DNA from: Planctomycetaceae bacterium
GTDB taxonomy: Bacteria; Planctomycetota; Planctomycetia; Planctomycetales; Planctomycetaceae
Direction of reading: 5' to 3'
Length of the DNA: 64,000 nucleotides
NCBI GenBank assembly: GCA_015485495.1
Contig: WFTL01000094.1
Location: 1 to 64,000, forward strand
Position 1 is the first letter of the stretch. The number at the start of each line of letters is the position of its first letter. The position numbers and the translations under genes were made by a program. Below the pieces are notes generated by a model. The model saw only the letters and a program-made list of their open reading frames with translations. It ran no database searches and was not told the origin of the DNA. This document shows positions 47,746 to 58,047 of this stretch, in pieces.

Positions 47746-48810
47746 TCACTGCGCCGGCTGAGCGGACTGTTTCGGCAGCGTGCGATCCATTCGCCGCATC
47801 CAGTCGGAAAGGATGTCCGGACGCCAGCGACTGACCGTCCTGGCACCGGCAAATGCCTGTTCCTTCAGCCGCTCCTCCGGGTGATCCGTCCAGAAGCAGT
47901 CGGAATGATCGGTCTTCGCATAACGTCCTCCCCAGTGAGGCGACTCCGGCAGATCCGGATCGCCGCGCAGCAGATACAGCAGCGACGGAGTGTCCCCCAT
48001 TTTGATGTCCGCCTTCTTTTCGAAGAACAGCCGTCCCAGGGCCCCGTGGCCGCGGACATGCTGCTGAACGAATGTCAGGTTGCCCCAGGATCCATCCTGC
48101 CGACCGCCCACATACATCCCGCGAAACGTTGAATTGCTTTCGATCCACCACAGATTCGGATGATCCCGGTACAGATAGTTCCTGGCCGCCGGATCCATAT
48201 GCGTGTTCCAGGAACCGATGGAGATCAGCCGGATCTGAGCCACAATAGATGGATCATCGTGCACGGCCTGGGCCACATCCGTGAGACTCCCCCAGACAAG
48301 AATCCACAGCGGACGCGATGCGGGCCTGCGGGCACAACGCAAGATGTGCCGTGATCCGTCCGTGGCCCGGCTCCAGCCGGCCGGCGGTGCCGCATTCACC
48401 GCGCCCTGAAAGGCGATCTGCCGCAGGGCATCTGCCGGCGGGTAGCTCGGCGCGTGCCGGACCAGATTCCCGTAATCTGCCTCCCATGTATCCAGCACTT
48501 CCAGAATGTCCCGCAGCCGGCCTTTTCCCGGTGGGGAGGCCACGATTCCTTCCAGGTCCAGCACATCCGCGTACAAAAGCAGGTGGATGAGCGACTGACA
48601 GTCGTCCGGATCCGATCCCCCGATGTCCGTGGACACAATCACCCGCGGGCGGTCTCCCGCCAGTGCTCCGCCGGCCGCCTGCCCCGGGATCGCCCCATCG
48701 ACAGATCCCCACCCCCCGCACACCGCTGCTGCGACGCACACAGCGATCATCGACCGCGCGATCGTTTCTGTTCCTGTTCGGACCGGCACGTCGCCGGGCA
48801 TGGTCTTCAT
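47746..48810 (-). CDS. Secreted DUF1593 (nucleoside-hydrolase-like) protein
   Basis: I place the start at 48810 (MKTMPGDVPVRTGTE) because it gives a signal peptide (MIAVCVAAAVCGGWGS) and is behind GGAG; the 103 residues further upstream are not protein-like. The 354-residue product has RVIVSTDIGGSDPDDCQSL near the mature N-terminus, an Asp-rich calcium site as in nucleoside hydrolases, then WILVWGSLTDVAQAV, LISIGSWNTHMDP and YLLRGDPDLPESPHWGGR, characteristic of the DUF1593 family. These are proposed glycoside or nucleoside hydrolases of the cell exterior; no substrate is established from this sequence. Confidence 0.87.
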   Translation of the reverse strand: MKTMPGDVPVRTGTETIARSMIAVCVAAAVCGGWGSVDGAIPGQAAGGALAGDRPRVIVSTDIGGSDPDDCQSLIHLLLYADVLDLEGIVASPPGKGRLRDILEVLDTWEADYGNLVRHAPSYPPADALRQIAFQGAVNAAPPAGWSRATDGSRHILRCARRPASRPLWILVWGSLTDVAQAVHDDPSIVAQIRLISIGSWNTHMDPAARNYLYRDHPNLWWIESNSTFRGMYVGGRQDGSWGNLTFVQQHVRGHGALGRLFFEKKADIKMGDTPSLLYLLRGDPDLPESPHWGGRYAKTDHSDCFWTDHPEERLKEQAFAGARTVSRWRPDILSDWMRRMDRTLPKQSAQPAQ

Positions 48811-49327
48811 CGGTTTCTCATCTCCGGTTTGTCCCCCTGCTGCGCGCTGTGCGTCTGTGGCCCTGCAGCGGGCGGGCGCCTGGGAACCGGATCTTACGGG
48901 AGCCGGCTGACAGAGCAACAACCGAACGGCAATGGAACGGCAATCGACTGTGCGAACCGCCTGAGCCTGTTCCGCCGCGTGCGCCCCGTTCCATCCCGGC
49001 CGTTGAACGTCGTCATCCGTATGGTCGACTGTTTTTCGGTGGGAAACAGCGTTCCCGTCGTCGGGAACCGATGCGCTCCGCACGTTCCTCCGGCAGGCGG
49101 TCTCGCATCGGGCTTCCAATCAATCGAGGTGCAACTAAGATACGCGCGGCGCCGTGAACCTGGCCGGCATTTCGTTCAGCGACCGGACTGTTCCAGTCAG
49201 AAAACCGTCGGGTTTTCGGAACGTCCTGATCGGCTGACCGACCACTGCAAAGCGCCTGTTCCCGAAGATCCGCGGACGGAACGCGTGACGTGTTCTTCCC
49301 GCATCCGAATCAACCTGCCAAAGACGC
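48811..49327. other. 517-base divergent intergenic region upstream of nqrA
   Basis: No gene or RNA is supported. A 10-bp direct repeat GAACGGCAAT occurs at 48924-48933 and 48935-48944, an 11-base (one helical turn) period, a possible operator. The nqr and DUF1593 promoters should lie here. Confidence 0.45.
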
Positions 49328-50671
49328 ATGCACCGCATCACCAAAGGACTGGATGTCCCGATTTCCGGAGAACCGGAACAGAAGATCGCTGCCGGTCCAC
49401 GCATTGACCAGGTCGCCATTCTTGGTCCGGACTATGTGGGCATGAAGCCCACCCTCATGGTGCAGCCTGGCGACACGGTTCGCGTGGGACAGGCACTGTT
49501 CGAAGACAAAAAAACGCCGGGGGTTCTGTACACCAGTCCCGCAGCGGGCCGCGTCGATGCCGTGCATCGCGGTCAGCGGCGCGTGTTTCAGTCGCTCGTC
49601 GTGAATGTGGATGGAGACGACGCAGAAGAATTTTCCGTCCCGGCCGGAGGTGACCCGGCATCGGCCAGCCGAGAGGATCTGGTGGACCTTCTGGTTCGCA
49701 GTGGTCTGTGGACATCCTTCCGGACACGTCCGTTCAGCAGAGTTCCGGCCGTGGATGCGGAACCGCATTCTGTTTTCGTCCAGGCGATGGACACGAATCC
49801 GCTGGCCGCCGATCCTCTGCCCGTCATTCGAGAGCGGGAACACGACTTTCAGACCGGACTGCTGGTCCTCACACGGCTGACCGAGGGCCCTGTGTTTCTG
49901 TGTCGCCAGCCGGCCCGACCGCTTCCCGGAGAAGACATTCCCGGTGTGCAGGCGGAAGAATTCGAAGGCGCTCACCCGGCCGGCCTGCCGGGCACGCACA
50001 TTCATTTTCTCGATCCGGTCGGGCCTGCGAAAACCGTCTGGACCATCGGCTGTCAGGACGTTCTGGCCATCGGAGCGCTGCTGCGAACCGGACGACTGTG
50101 TGTGGAGCGTGTCATTTCCGTGGCCGGTCCGTCGGTCACGAATCCCGGCCTCGTTCGAACACGCCTGGGCGCGTCCGTCAGCAGTCTGGTGCGGGGACGT
50201 CTGAAAGAAGGGGATCATCGCGTCATATCCGGCAGTGTCCTCAGCGGACGCACTGCGGAAGGCGTGTTCGATTTTCTGGGACGGTATCACCTGCAGGTCA
50301 GCGTCGTCCCGGAAGGCACGACCCGCCGATTTCTTGGATTTCTGTCACCGGGATTCGATCGATTTTCGGTGCGCCGGGTGTTTGCGTCCGCATTTCAGCG
50401 AGGTCGGCGGTTCGCCTTCACGACCAGCCAGGAGGGAGACCGTCGGGCCATGGTGCCGATCGGCATGTACGAACAGGTGATGCCGCTCGACATCCTGCCC
50501 ACGTTTCTTCTGAGGGCTCTGATCACGGGTGACACCGAAGAAGCTCAGGCACTGGGCTGTCTGGAACTCGATGAAGAAGATCTTGCACTGTGTACGTTCG
50601 TCTGTCCTGGAAAACACGAATACGGCCCGATTCTGCGTGAGACGCTCACCCGGATCGAGCGGGAGGGCTGA
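49328..50671 (+). CDS. nqrA: Na+-translocating NADH:quinone reductase subunit A
   Basis: Soluble cytoplasmic subunit of the sodium-pumping NADH dehydrogenase, 447 residues as usual. It begins [18 protein letters not shown], the family N-terminus, and has a lipoyl-like domain ([17 protein letters not shown]), [30 protein letters not shown] and [12 protein letters not shown]. First gene of the complete nqrABCDEF operon; nqrB follows after 79 bases. NqrA helps bind quinone. Confidence 0.95.
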   Translation: MHRITKGLDVPISGEPEQKIAAGPRIDQVAILGPDYVGMKPTLMVQPGDTVRVGQALFEDKKTPGVLYTSPAAGRVDAVHRGQRRVFQSLVVNVDGDDAEEFSVPAGGDPASASREDLVDLLVRSGLWTSFRTRPFSRVPAVDAEPHSVFVQAMDTNPLAADPLPVIREREHDFQTGLLVLTRLTEGPVFLCRQPARPLPGEDIPGVQAEEFEGAHPAGLPGTHIHFLDPVGPAKTVWTIGCQDVLAIGALLRTGRLCVERVISVAGPSVTNPGLVRTRLGASVSSLVRGRLKEGDHRVISGSVLSGRTAEGVFDFLGRYHLQVSVVPEGTTRRFLGFLSPGFDRFSVRRVFASAFQRGRRFAFTTSQEGDRRAMVPIGMYEQVMPLDILPTFLLRALITGDTEEAQALGCLELDEEDLALCTFVCPGKHEYGPILRETLTRIEREG

Positions 50672-50750
50672 GGCTGCCCGGTCATCCGGCTGCCGCGCCC
50701 CGAAGCTGACATTTCTGAGGGTTCACCGACGGTGAGATTCCTGAAACACA

Positions 50751-52028
50751 ATGAAATTTCTGCGTAAGAAGCTCGACCAGATCGAACCGCTGTTCCTCGA
50801 AGGAGGCAGACTGCAGCGGCTGTACCCGGTCTACGAAGCCATCGACACCTTCCTGTACACACCGGGAAAGGTGACGCGCGGAGCATCGCATGTCCGCGAC
50901 GGCATGGATCTGAAACGGATGATGATCTTCGTCGTCATCGCTCTGGCTCCCTGCATTTTCATGGCTCTGTGGAACACCGGGTATCAGGCCAATCGCGCTG
51001 CCGCGTCGGTGATTGCCGACAGTCCGGACACCGCAGATGCCGTCCGGACGCTGATCGAAGAACTCGGCTGGCGGGGAAGTCTGCTGCAGGCTTTGGGCTG
51101 GAATCCGGCCGCCGGACCGCAGTTTCTGTGGAACCTGCTGCACGGGGCGCTGTATTTCGTTCCCGTTTTCCTGGTCACCAATCTCGTGGGCGGCCTGTGG
51201 GAAATGATTTTCGCCTGCGTGCGGGGCCACGATATCAACGAAGGATTCCTGGTGACCGGCATGCTGTTTCCGCTCACCCTTCCTCCCACGATTCCTCTGT
51301 GGCAGGTCGCTCTGGGAATCAGCTTCGGCGTGGTGATCGGCAAGGAAGTGTTTGGCGGAACGGGCCGCAACTTTCTCAACCCGGCACTGACGGCCCGCGC
51401 GTTTCTTTATTTCGCGTATCCGGCTCAGATCATCGGTGACCGCGTCTGGACCGCATCCGTGGATGCCTGGACCAGCCCCACGCTGCTGACCACGATGGGA
51501 TCGGTCCGCCACATCACCGACACGACGTACGCAGACGTTCTGTCTTCTCTGAATCTCACGGCTCAGGATGCCTTCATGGGCTGGATTCCCGGGTCGATGG
51601 GGGAAACATCGACGCTGGCCTGTCTGCTGGGTGCCGTGTTTCTGATTGTCACGGGAATCGGATCCTGGCGGATCATGGCGGGGGTGCTGGTCGGAGCTGT
51701 CGGACTGGCCACGATTCTTCACGGAATTCCCAGCGACACGAACGCGGTGTTTCAGATTCCCCCGCACATGCACCTGTTGACGGGCGGTCTGGCCTTTGGT
51801 CTGGTCTTCATGGCCACCGATCCGGTGTCGGCCGCCATGACGGACACCGGCCGCTGGATCTACGGCATCCTCATCGGCGCCATGACCATCGTGATTCGAG
51901 TGATCAATCCGGCGTTTCCGGAAGGCATCATGCTGGCCATTCTGTTCGGCAACGTGTTTGCTCCTGTGATCGACTGGGTCGTGAAAGAACAGAATATTCG
52001 GCGGAGGGCCCTTCGAAATGCCGCGTGA
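50751..52028 (+). CDS. nqrB: Na+-translocating NADH:quinone reductase subunit B
   Basis: Main membrane subunit of the Na+ pump, 425 residues with about 10 membrane helices; it carries riboflavin and covalent FMN. The FMN-attachment threonine is visible in GSMGETST at about Thr286. [30 protein letters not shown] and [14 protein letters not shown] are strongly conserved in the NqrB/RnfD family. Its last 11 bases overlap the start of nqrC, so the two are translationally coupled. Confidence 0.96.
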   Translation: MKFLRKKLDQIEPLFLEGGRLQRLYPVYEAIDTFLYTPGKVTRGASHVRDGMDLKRMMIFVVIALAPCIFMALWNTGYQANRAAASVIADSPDTADAVRTLIEELGWRGSLLQALGWNPAAGPQFLWNLLHGALYFVPVFLVTNLVGGLWEMIFACVRGHDINEGFLVTGMLFPLTLPPTIPLWQVALGISFGVVIGKEVFGGTGRNFLNPALTARAFLYFAYPAQIIGDRVWTASVDAWTSPTLLTTMGSVRHITDTTYADVLSSLNLTAQDAFMGWIPGSMGETSTLACLLGAVFLIVTGIGSWRIMAGVLVGAVGLATILHGIPSDTNAVFQIPPHMHLLTGGLAFGLVFMATDPVSAAMTDTGRWIYGILIGAMTIVIRVINPAFPEGIMLAILFGNVFAPVIDWVVKEQNIRRRALRNAA

Positions 52029-52869
52029 ATCCGTCCTGAATACGTTTCGAGTGGCCGTGCTGCTGTGTCTGGTCTGCTCTGTGGTCGTTTCATCGCTGGC
52101 TGTGGGCCTGCGGGACACCCAGCAGACACAGAAGGAAACATTCCGTCAGCAGAACATCCTGGCCGCCGCCGGCCTCTGGGATCCCGATTCCGGAACGGCC
52201 CAGGAAGCCCGCGATCTGTACGAACGATCCATCACTCCGGTCGTGGTTGATCTGGAAACCGGTCGGGTGGACCCCGATATCCCGCCGGATGATCCCAGAA
52301 CAGACCCTCGCGTGGCGGCCCGCGACAGCCGGCTGCACACGCCGGTGACGGAACTGGGGGAAGGTGTCCGCGACATCGCCCGAATCCGCCGCCGCGAACA
52401 CTATTCCACAATCTACGAAGTCCGGGAAGACGGCCGGCTGAAAACCGTGATCCTGCCGATTCGAGGTTACGGACTGTGGTCGACACTCTGGGGATTCATC
52501 GCCCTGGACGTGTCCCGTCCGGAAGCCGGTCCGGAAGGCATCACTGTGCGGGGTCTGTCCTTCTATGCCCACGGAGAAACTCCCGGACTCGGCGGCGAAG
52601 TCGAAAACCCGCTGTGGAAGGCCAAATGGCCGGGCAAACGGGTTTACGATGCCGACTGGAATGTCCTCATTGAAGTCTCCAAATCCGCAGCGTCCGACCA
52701 TCAGGTGGACGCCCTGTCGGGGGCCACGATCACATCCAACGGCGTCACCAGCATGCTGCGATTCTGGCTGGGTGAGTACGGTTTCGGCCCCTACCTGCGA
52801 TCGCTGCTGGAATCCGCCGCCAATTCCACACTCCGTACAGCCGGCATCCAGGTATCTGCCGTTCCGTGA
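52018..52869 (+). CDS. nqrC: Na+-translocating NADH:quinone reductase subunit C
   Basis: Periplasm-facing flavoprotein subunit of 283 residues with one N-terminal membrane anchor (about 10-30). Covalent FMN is attached to the Thr of DALSGATIT (Thr237). [12 protein letters not shown] and the [10 protein letters not shown] motif are typical of NqrC. The start overlaps the end of nqrB by 11 bases and nqrD follows after 10 bases. An ApbE flavin transferase is needed to load the FMN but is not encoded in the window. Confidence 0.95.
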   Translation: MPRESVLNTFRVAVLLCLVCSVVVSSLAVGLRDTQQTQKETFRQQNILAAAGLWDPDSGTAQEARDLYERSITPVVVDLETGRVDPDIPPDDPRTDPRVAARDSRLHTPVTELGEGVRDIARIRRREHYSTIYEVREDGRLKTVILPIRGYGLWSTLWGFIALDVSRPEAGPEGITVRGLSFYAHGETPGLGGEVENPLWKAKWPGKRVYDADWNVLIEVSKSAASDHQVDALSGATITSNGVTSMLRFWLGEYGFGPYLRSLLESAANSTLRTAGIQVSAVP

Positions 52870-52879
52870 GACCGACTGA

Positions 52880-53506
52880 ATGACTGAAAAAACCGCGAAA
52901 CAGGTTCTCTTCGATCCTCTGCTGAACAACAACCCCATTGCGCTGCAGATTCTGGGTCTGTGCAGTGCTCTGGCGGTCACCGTGAAGCTGGAAACATCTC
53001 TCGTGATGGCTCTGGCCGTGACGGCCGTCACCGGCTGTTCGGGTGCTGTCATCGGAGCCATCCATCGATGGATTCCCGGCAGCATCCGCATCATCGTGCA
53101 GATGACCGTCATTGCTTCTCTGGTAATCGCCGTCGACCAGCTTCTGCAGGCCTATGCATTCACCATCAGCCAGAAGCTGTCGGTATTCGTGGGACTGATC
53201 ATCACCAACTGCATCGTCATGGGACGTGCGGAAGCGTTCGCCATGAAGAATGGTCCGTGGATGAGTTTTCTGGACGGCATCGGCAACGGACTCGGTTACA
53301 GCATGATTCTGATCATCGTGGGAACTGTGCGGGAACTGTTCGGGTCCGGCAAACTTCTGAACATCACCGTGATGAAGCCGGTGACGGACGGAGGCTGGTA
53401 TCCCACGAACGGACTGCTGCTGATTTCTCCCAGCGCCTTCGTTCTCATCGGACTGATCATCTGGGTCATTCGCACCATCAGGCCGGAACAGGTCGGCAAA
53501 TCCTGA
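52880..53506 (+). CDS. nqrD: Na+-translocating NADH:quinone reductase subunit D
   Basis: Membrane subunit of 208 residues with six helices, N-terminus [19 protein letters not shown]. Cys28 and Cys111 (in [14 protein letters not shown]) are the two cysteines which, with two in NqrE, hold the intramembrane iron-sulfur cluster of the complex. NPI and the [14 protein letters not shown] block are invariant in the family. It lies 10 bases after nqrC. Confidence 0.95.
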   Translation: MTEKTAKQVLFDPLLNNNPIALQILGLCSALAVTVKLETSLVMALAVTAVTGCSGAVIGAIHRWIPGSIRIIVQMTVIASLVIAVDQLLQAYAFTISQKLSVFVGLIITNCIVMGRAEAFAMKNGPWMSFLDGIGNGLGYSMILIIVGTVRELFGSGKLLNITVMKPVTDGGWYPTNGLLLISPSAFVLIGLIIWVIRTIRPEQVGKS

Positions 53507-53572
53507 TTGGATTCGGGACAGCGGCAGCGCCGTTTTTCGGGGCATTTTTCCTTCAGTCAGCGTGTGACAGAC

Positions 53573-54190
53573 ATGGAACACTACCTGAGCATCTTCGTCA
53601 AAGCGGTGTTCATCGAGAACCTGGCACTCGCCTTCTTTCTGGGGATGTGCACCTTTCTGGCGGTTTCGAAGAACGTCCGCACGGCATTCGGACTGGGAAT
53701 TGCCGTTGTCGTCATTCAGACCATCACAGTTCCCGTGAACAATCTGATCTACCAGTACCTGCTTGCTCCGGGAGCCCTGCAGTGGACCGGCAGCGAACTG
53801 CTCGCCGAACAGGATCTCACGTTCGTCGGTCTGATCAGTTACATCGGCGTCATTGCGGCCATGGTGCAGATTCTGGAAATGACGCTCGATCGCTTCTTTC
53901 CGCCTCTGTACAACGCTCTGGGCATTTTTCTGCCGCTGATCACCGTCAACTGTGCCATTCTGGGCGGCACACTGATCATGGTGGAACGCGGCATGACATT
54001 CGATGACAGTCTGGTATTCGGATTCGGATCGGGAGTCGGCTGGGCCATGGCCATCGTGGCCCTGGCCGGAATCCGTGAGAAAATGAAATACAGCGATGTC
54101 CCCGACGGTCTCCGGGGACTGGGTATCACCTTCATCGTCGTGGGACTGATGTCTCTGGCGTTCCAGGCGTTTTCAGGAATCAAGCTCTGA
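53573..54190 (+). CDS. nqrE: Na+-translocating NADH:quinone reductase subunit E
   Basis: Membrane subunit of 205 residues with six helices. I start at ATG 53573 ([19 protein letters not shown]), the usual N-terminus; a longer TTG-initiated form would add residues not found in the family. Cys26 (FLGMCTFLA) and Cys127 ([10 protein letters not shown]) are the partner ligands of the cluster shared with Nqr[12 protein letters not shown] is strongly conserved. Confidence 0.95.
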   Translation: MEHYLSIFVKAVFIENLALAFFLGMCTFLAVSKNVRTAFGLGIAVVVIQTITVPVNNLIYQYLLAPGALQWTGSELLAEQDLTFVGLISYIGVIAAMVQILEMTLDRFFPPLYNALGIFLPLITVNCAILGGTLIMVERGMTFDDSLVFGFGSGVGWAMAIVALAGIREKMKYSDVPDGLRGLGITFIVVGLMSLAFQAFSGIKL

Positions 54191-54293
54191 ACCGTCCGTT
54201 CCCGTCCGCGACAGCCGCATTCGACAGAATCCCGCTGCTCCGCTCTCGCCGCATTCCACCCCACGCTTCCTGTTTCTTCAACGGCAGAAATCC

Positions 54294-55517
54294 ATGATCA
54301 CCGTCGTTCTTGGCGTCCTGATGTTCACGGGAATGGTCGTCGTGCTGGTGGGACTGATTGTCATCGCCCGGCGAATCCTCGTTCCTGCAGGAGACGTCAA
54401 AATCCTGATCAACGACCAGAAGGAAATCTCGGTCCCCGCCGGCGGCAAGCTGCTCAATGCGCTCAGCGCCAACGGCATCTTCGTGTCCTCCGCCTGCGGT
54501 GGAGGCGGCACCTGCGGACAGTGCACCGTTCGGGTGCTGGAAGGCGGCGGCGAAATTCTGGACACCGAACGCGCTCACATCAGCCGCCGCGAAGCCCGGG
54601 AAGGCACGCGTCTGTCCTGTCAGGTGGGCGTACGGCAGGACATGAAAATCGAAGTGCCTCCGGAGGTGTTCGAAACGAAAAAATGGACCTGCCGCGTCCG
54701 TTCCAACCGCAATGTGGCCACGTTCATCAAAGAACTGGTGCTGGAGCTCCCCGAAGGTGAAGACGTGGGGTTCAAGGCAGGCGGATACATCCAGATCGAA
54801 TGCCCGCCGCATCGGCTGAAATACAGCGACTTCGACATCGATGAACAGTACCACGAAGACTGGAACCGCTTTCATCTCTGGGATATCGAATCCGTGGTCA
54901 CCGAACCGGTCGTGCGGGCCTATTCCATGGCCAACTATCCCGGCGAAAAAGGCATCATCATGCTCAACGTCCGGGTGGCCAGTCCGCCGCCCCAGGCACC
55001 GCCCGGAACACCGCCTGGAAAAATGTCTTCCTGGATCTTCAGCCTGCGTCCGGGCGATGAAGTCACCATTTCCGGCCCTTATGGCGACTTCTTCATCAAG
55101 GACACGCCGGCCGAAAAGATCTACATCGGCGGCGGTGCCGGGATGGCTCCGCTGCGAAGCCACATCTTCGAACTGTTCAAAAACCGCCACACGAAGTGCA
55201 AAGTGTCCTACTGGTACGGCGGCCGCAGCGTGCGGGAACTGTTCTACATCGACGAATTCCGCGAACTCGAAGCACAGCACGACAACTTCAAACTGTACAT
55301 CGCTCTGTCCGACCCCATGGAAGAAGACAACTGGACCGGGCTGACCGGCTTCATCCACCAGGTGCTGTACGACGAATACCTGTCGAAACACCCGGCGCCG
55401 GAAGACTGCGAATACTATATCTGCGGCCCCCCCATCATGCTCAAATGCTGCCGCGACATGCTGGCCGACCTGGGCGTCGAACCGGAAAACATCGCCTTCG
55501 ACGATTTCGGCGGCTGA
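54294..55517 (+). CDS. nqrF: Na+-translocating NADH:quinone reductase subunit F
   Basis: Electron-input subunit of 407 residues: an N-terminal membrane helix, a [2Fe-2S] ferredoxin domain with Cys68, Cys74, Cys77 and Cys109 ([12 protein letters not shown]), and a ferredoxin-reductase part with the FAD motif [10 protein letters not shown], a glycine-rich NADH motif [13 protein letters not shown] and a C-terminal [14 protein letters not shown] is oxidised here and electrons pass to NqrD/E and NqrC. It is the last gene of the operon; nqrM is not visible behind it. Confidence 0.96.
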   Translation: MITVVLGVLMFTGMVVVLVGLIVIARRILVPAGDVKILINDQKEISVPAGGKLLNALSANGIFVSSACGGGGTCGQCTVRVLEGGGEILDTERAHISRREAREGTRLSCQVGVRQDMKIEVPPEVFETKKWTCRVRSNRNVATFIKELVLELPEGEDVGFKAGGYIQIECPPHRLKYSDFDIDEQYHEDWNRFHLWDIESVVTEPVVRAYSMANYPGEKGIIMLNVRVASPPPQAPPGTPPGKMSSWIFSLRPGDEVTISGPYGDFFIKDTPAEKIYIGGGAGMAPLRSHIFELFKNRHTKCKVSYWYGGRSVRELFYIDEFRELEAQHDNFKLYIALSDPMEEDNWTGLTGFIHQVLYDEYLSKHPAPEDCEYYICGPPIMLKCCRDMLADLGVEPENIAFDDFGG

Positions 55518-55561
55518 CCGAGATCCCGTTCGTCCCGGCAGATGCCGCCGCCGGGCGGCTG

Positions 55562-56830
55562 TCACGGGACGCTGTCATACGGATGGACCAGCCGAAATTC
55601 CGGGTGGTCTTCCAGATACCGCTGCACGCGGCCGGTCCACTCCACCGCGGATGACAGAAATCTCACCGCCGCGTCCAGACGGTCTTCCGGTTCCGCACAA
55701 CTGAACCGCACATAACCGGCCCCCGCGTCCCCGAAGCACTCGCCTCCCAGACAGGCCACGCCGAACTCATCGTCGGCACCTTCCAGCAGGTACATCGCCA
55801 GTCCGTGACTGGTGATGTTCAGCCGATTGCAGACCGCCGCGGCATTCGCAAAGACATAGAACGTCGCCGCCGGCGGCAGCGTGTGAAACCCGTCGATGGT
55901 GTTCAGTCCGTCCGCCAGCCTGCGGACCCGTGCCGCGAACTGTTTCATGCCGGCTTCCCGTTCTGCACGGTCGCGCTGCATGGCGGCAATCCCCGCCATC
56001 TGAATGAACGGCGGCGTGCAGGAAAGCGCCGTGTTGATCATCTTTCCGATCATTTCGATCGTGTCCGCCGATGACACGCAGAAACCAAGCCGCCAGCCAC
56101 TCATGTTCCACGATTTGCTGAACGTGTAGCTGGCCACGCACTGAGACAGCATGCCGGGCTGAGCCGCCAGAGAATGGTGCTGTCCGTCCCAGATCATGTG
56201 GCAGTATGGCTCGTCGCTGAACACCACGATGTCGCGGCCGCGAATGACGTCCGCCAGATCGCGCAGATCCTGTTCTGTGACCACACCGCCGGTGGGATTG
56301 TGCGGCGAATTCAGAAAGATGGCCCGGGGGGATTCATCACCGTCCACGAACGACTGCACATCGTCGATGTCGGGACGGAAGTGGTTCTCCTGACGCAGCG
56401 GCCGCAGAACCACCCGGGCTCCGCGCCGTTCGATATTGGGACGATAGGTCGGAAACGCCGGATCGAACACCAGCACGCCGTCACCGGGATCCAGAAACGC
56501 CTCGCAGAAGAACTGTTCGAACACCTTGGCGCCCGGTCCGGCCGCGATGTGACACGCTTCCGCCGGAATGCCGAATTCCTGCCGCACGAATTCGGCAGCG
56601 GCCTGACGGAATTCCGGCAGACCGGGCGAGGCACAGTAGCGGGTCTGTCCTTCGGAAATCGCCTGGATCCCGGCTGCCGCCGCGGCTGCGGTCGTGGGAA
56701 AGGGGCTGTCTCCGATTTCCAGTTCCACAATATCCCGGCCGGCCGCCTTCAGCGTCCGGGCCGCCGCCAGAACTGTAAACGCCTTTTCCACTTCCAGCGA
56801 CCGGGCGAACCGGCTGAATCGAACGGTCAT
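55562..56830 (-). CDS. Class I/II pyridoxal-phosphate aminotransferase
   Basis: The 422-residue enzyme has the fold-type I features: ELEIGDSPFPT, YCASPGLPEFRQA, FLNSPHNPTGGVV, FSDEPYCHMIWDG, and TFSKSWNMSGWRLGF with the PLP lysine. The most likely activity is aspartate or aromatic aminotransferase or a related transaminase; the substrate cannot be settled. It starts at ATG 56830 (MTVRFSRFARSLEVEKA) and is convergent with nqrF, with 44 bases between. Confidence 0.9.
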   Translation of the reverse strand: MTVRFSRFARSLEVEKAFTVLAAARTLKAAGRDIVELEIGDSPFPTTAAAAAAGIQAISEGQTRYCASPGLPEFRQAAAEFVRQEFGIPAEACHIAAGPGAKVFEQFFCEAFLDPGDGVLVFDPAFPTYRPNIERRGARVVLRPLRQENHFRPDIDDVQSFVDGDESPRAIFLNSPHNPTGGVVTEQDLRDLADVIRGRDIVVFSDEPYCHMIWDGQHHSLAAQPGMLSQCVASYTFSKSWNMSGWRLGFCVSSADTIEMIGKMINTALSCTPPFIQMAGIAAMQRDRAEREAGMKQFAARVRRLADGLNTIDGFHTLPPAATFYVFANAAAVCNRLNITSHGLAMYLLEGADDEFGVACLGGECFGDAGAGYVRFSCAEPEDRLDAAVRFLSSAVEWTGRVQRYLEDHPEFRLVHPYDSVP

Positions 56831-56952
56831 GCAGACGATGCTCCATGCAGAATCACAGAACCTTCAGGAAAAGCGGTTCCGGCCGGCAGTTCCTCAACCA
56901 GCGGAAATCCGCAGCAGCCGCACCTGTTCCGAATCCGTCCCGCGCCGGTGCT

Positions 56953-57966
56953 TCATTTCCACCATGTCAGACGCAGCACCGCAGCCGCCAGAGCTCCCGT
57001 CCCCAGTGACACGACTGTCCGAACCAGTCCGCTCAGTTCAGTCGTCATCGACAGCAGCACCATGGGAATGAGGACCGACCAGCAGATGGCAATGATGCTC
57101 AGATTCCGCCGATTGCGTTTTTCTTCATCGGACAGCGGGGCCCGAGGCCCGCCGGGCCGGGGCGGCTTTTTCTTCTTCGCGGCCGCTTTCTGTCCACTCT
57201 CCCGGCTGCCGGCCGCCTGTTCGGCCACCGCTTCGTCGCGGGTTCCCGGTGCATAATAGCGGGCGATCGCCTGACTGATCTGCCGCGGCACCGCCAGCAC
57301 GGGCCGCATGGGCATTTCGTAACGCAGTCGGATTTCGTCTTCCAGGTCAGGCGTCGGTTCATGAGCACAGGCAACCAGCAGCCGGCCTCCGTCTTCGAAC
57401 AGAGGCAGGCAGGTGTGCCGTTTCACCACACTGCGGGGAAGCCGGTCCAGCACGTCGTCTTCCGGCAGCAGGTCCTCCAGCGACAGAAACGCGAGTCTCA
57501 GTTCGGCCGCCATCGCCTTCGTCGCCGTGGCCATGTCGACCAGCTTCATCTGCACGACAGCGTCCCGATGGGACAGTCCCCGAGCTTCCGCAAAGTGTTC
57601 GATTTCCGGAATCTGACTGCGCTGAATGTCCCCCTGGCTGGCCAGATGTTCCAGCAGAGTGACCGGTTCGCCTTCATCAATGTCCTTCTCGACTTCCCGT
57701 CCCAGCGAGGCATCGTACTCGCGCCGGGCCTCCGGGTCGGTCAGGCAGAGCATGGCTTTGGCCAGTTCGTTGAGCATGTCCTGAGACTGCTTCAGATACT
57801 GACCGGTAGCAAACTTACGAACGTGACTGTTCAGCTTCCGGTAATTGCTGCGAATCTTTTCCGTGTCCTCTTCGAACATCACCAGTCGCAGCAGCGTGTA
57901 ATGATCCGGAGGACGCGGTCCGTCCGGAATACCCAGCCATTCTTTGTACAAATCCTTTTCTGACAC
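56953..57966 (-). CDS. J-domain-like / MshEN-like membrane protein
   Basis: The 337-residue protein has three parts. Residues about 18-92 resemble a DnaJ J-domain (PPDHYTLLRL through LTDPEARREYDASLG), but the HPD tripeptide that activates DnaK is missing. Residues about 100-245 resemble the N-terminal domain of type II secretion ATPases (MshEN), with LPRSVVKRHTCLPLFEDG and LRYEMPMRPVLAVPRQISQAI. After a Lys/Pro-rich linker come two membrane helices (about 292-337). MshEN domains can bind cyclic di-GMP. The role is unknown; a regulator or scaffold at the membrane is plausible. Confidence 0.75.
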   Translation of the reverse strand: MSEKDLYKEWLGIPDGPRPPDHYTLLRLVMFEEDTEKIRSNYRKLNSHVRKFATGQYLKQSQDMLNELAKAMLCLTDPEARREYDASLGREVEKDIDEGEPVTLLEHLASQGDIQRSQIPEIEHFAEARGLSHRDAVVQMKLVDMATATKAMAAELRLAFLSLEDLLPEDDVLDRLPRSVVKRHTCLPLFEDGGRLLVACAHEPTPDLEDEIRLRYEMPMRPVLAVPRQISQAIARYYAPGTRDEAVAEQAAGSRESGQKAAAKKKKPPRPGGPRAPLSDEEKRNRRNLSIIAICWSVLIPMVLLSMTTELSGLVRTVVSLGTGALAAAVLRLTWWK

Positions 57967-58047
57967 GATCGTTTCCGCCGTCTGCCGAAATGGGTGAAGT
58001 GCACATGCGTTGTAGTCAGGTGAAACCGCCGATACAAGCGGCGCCGT

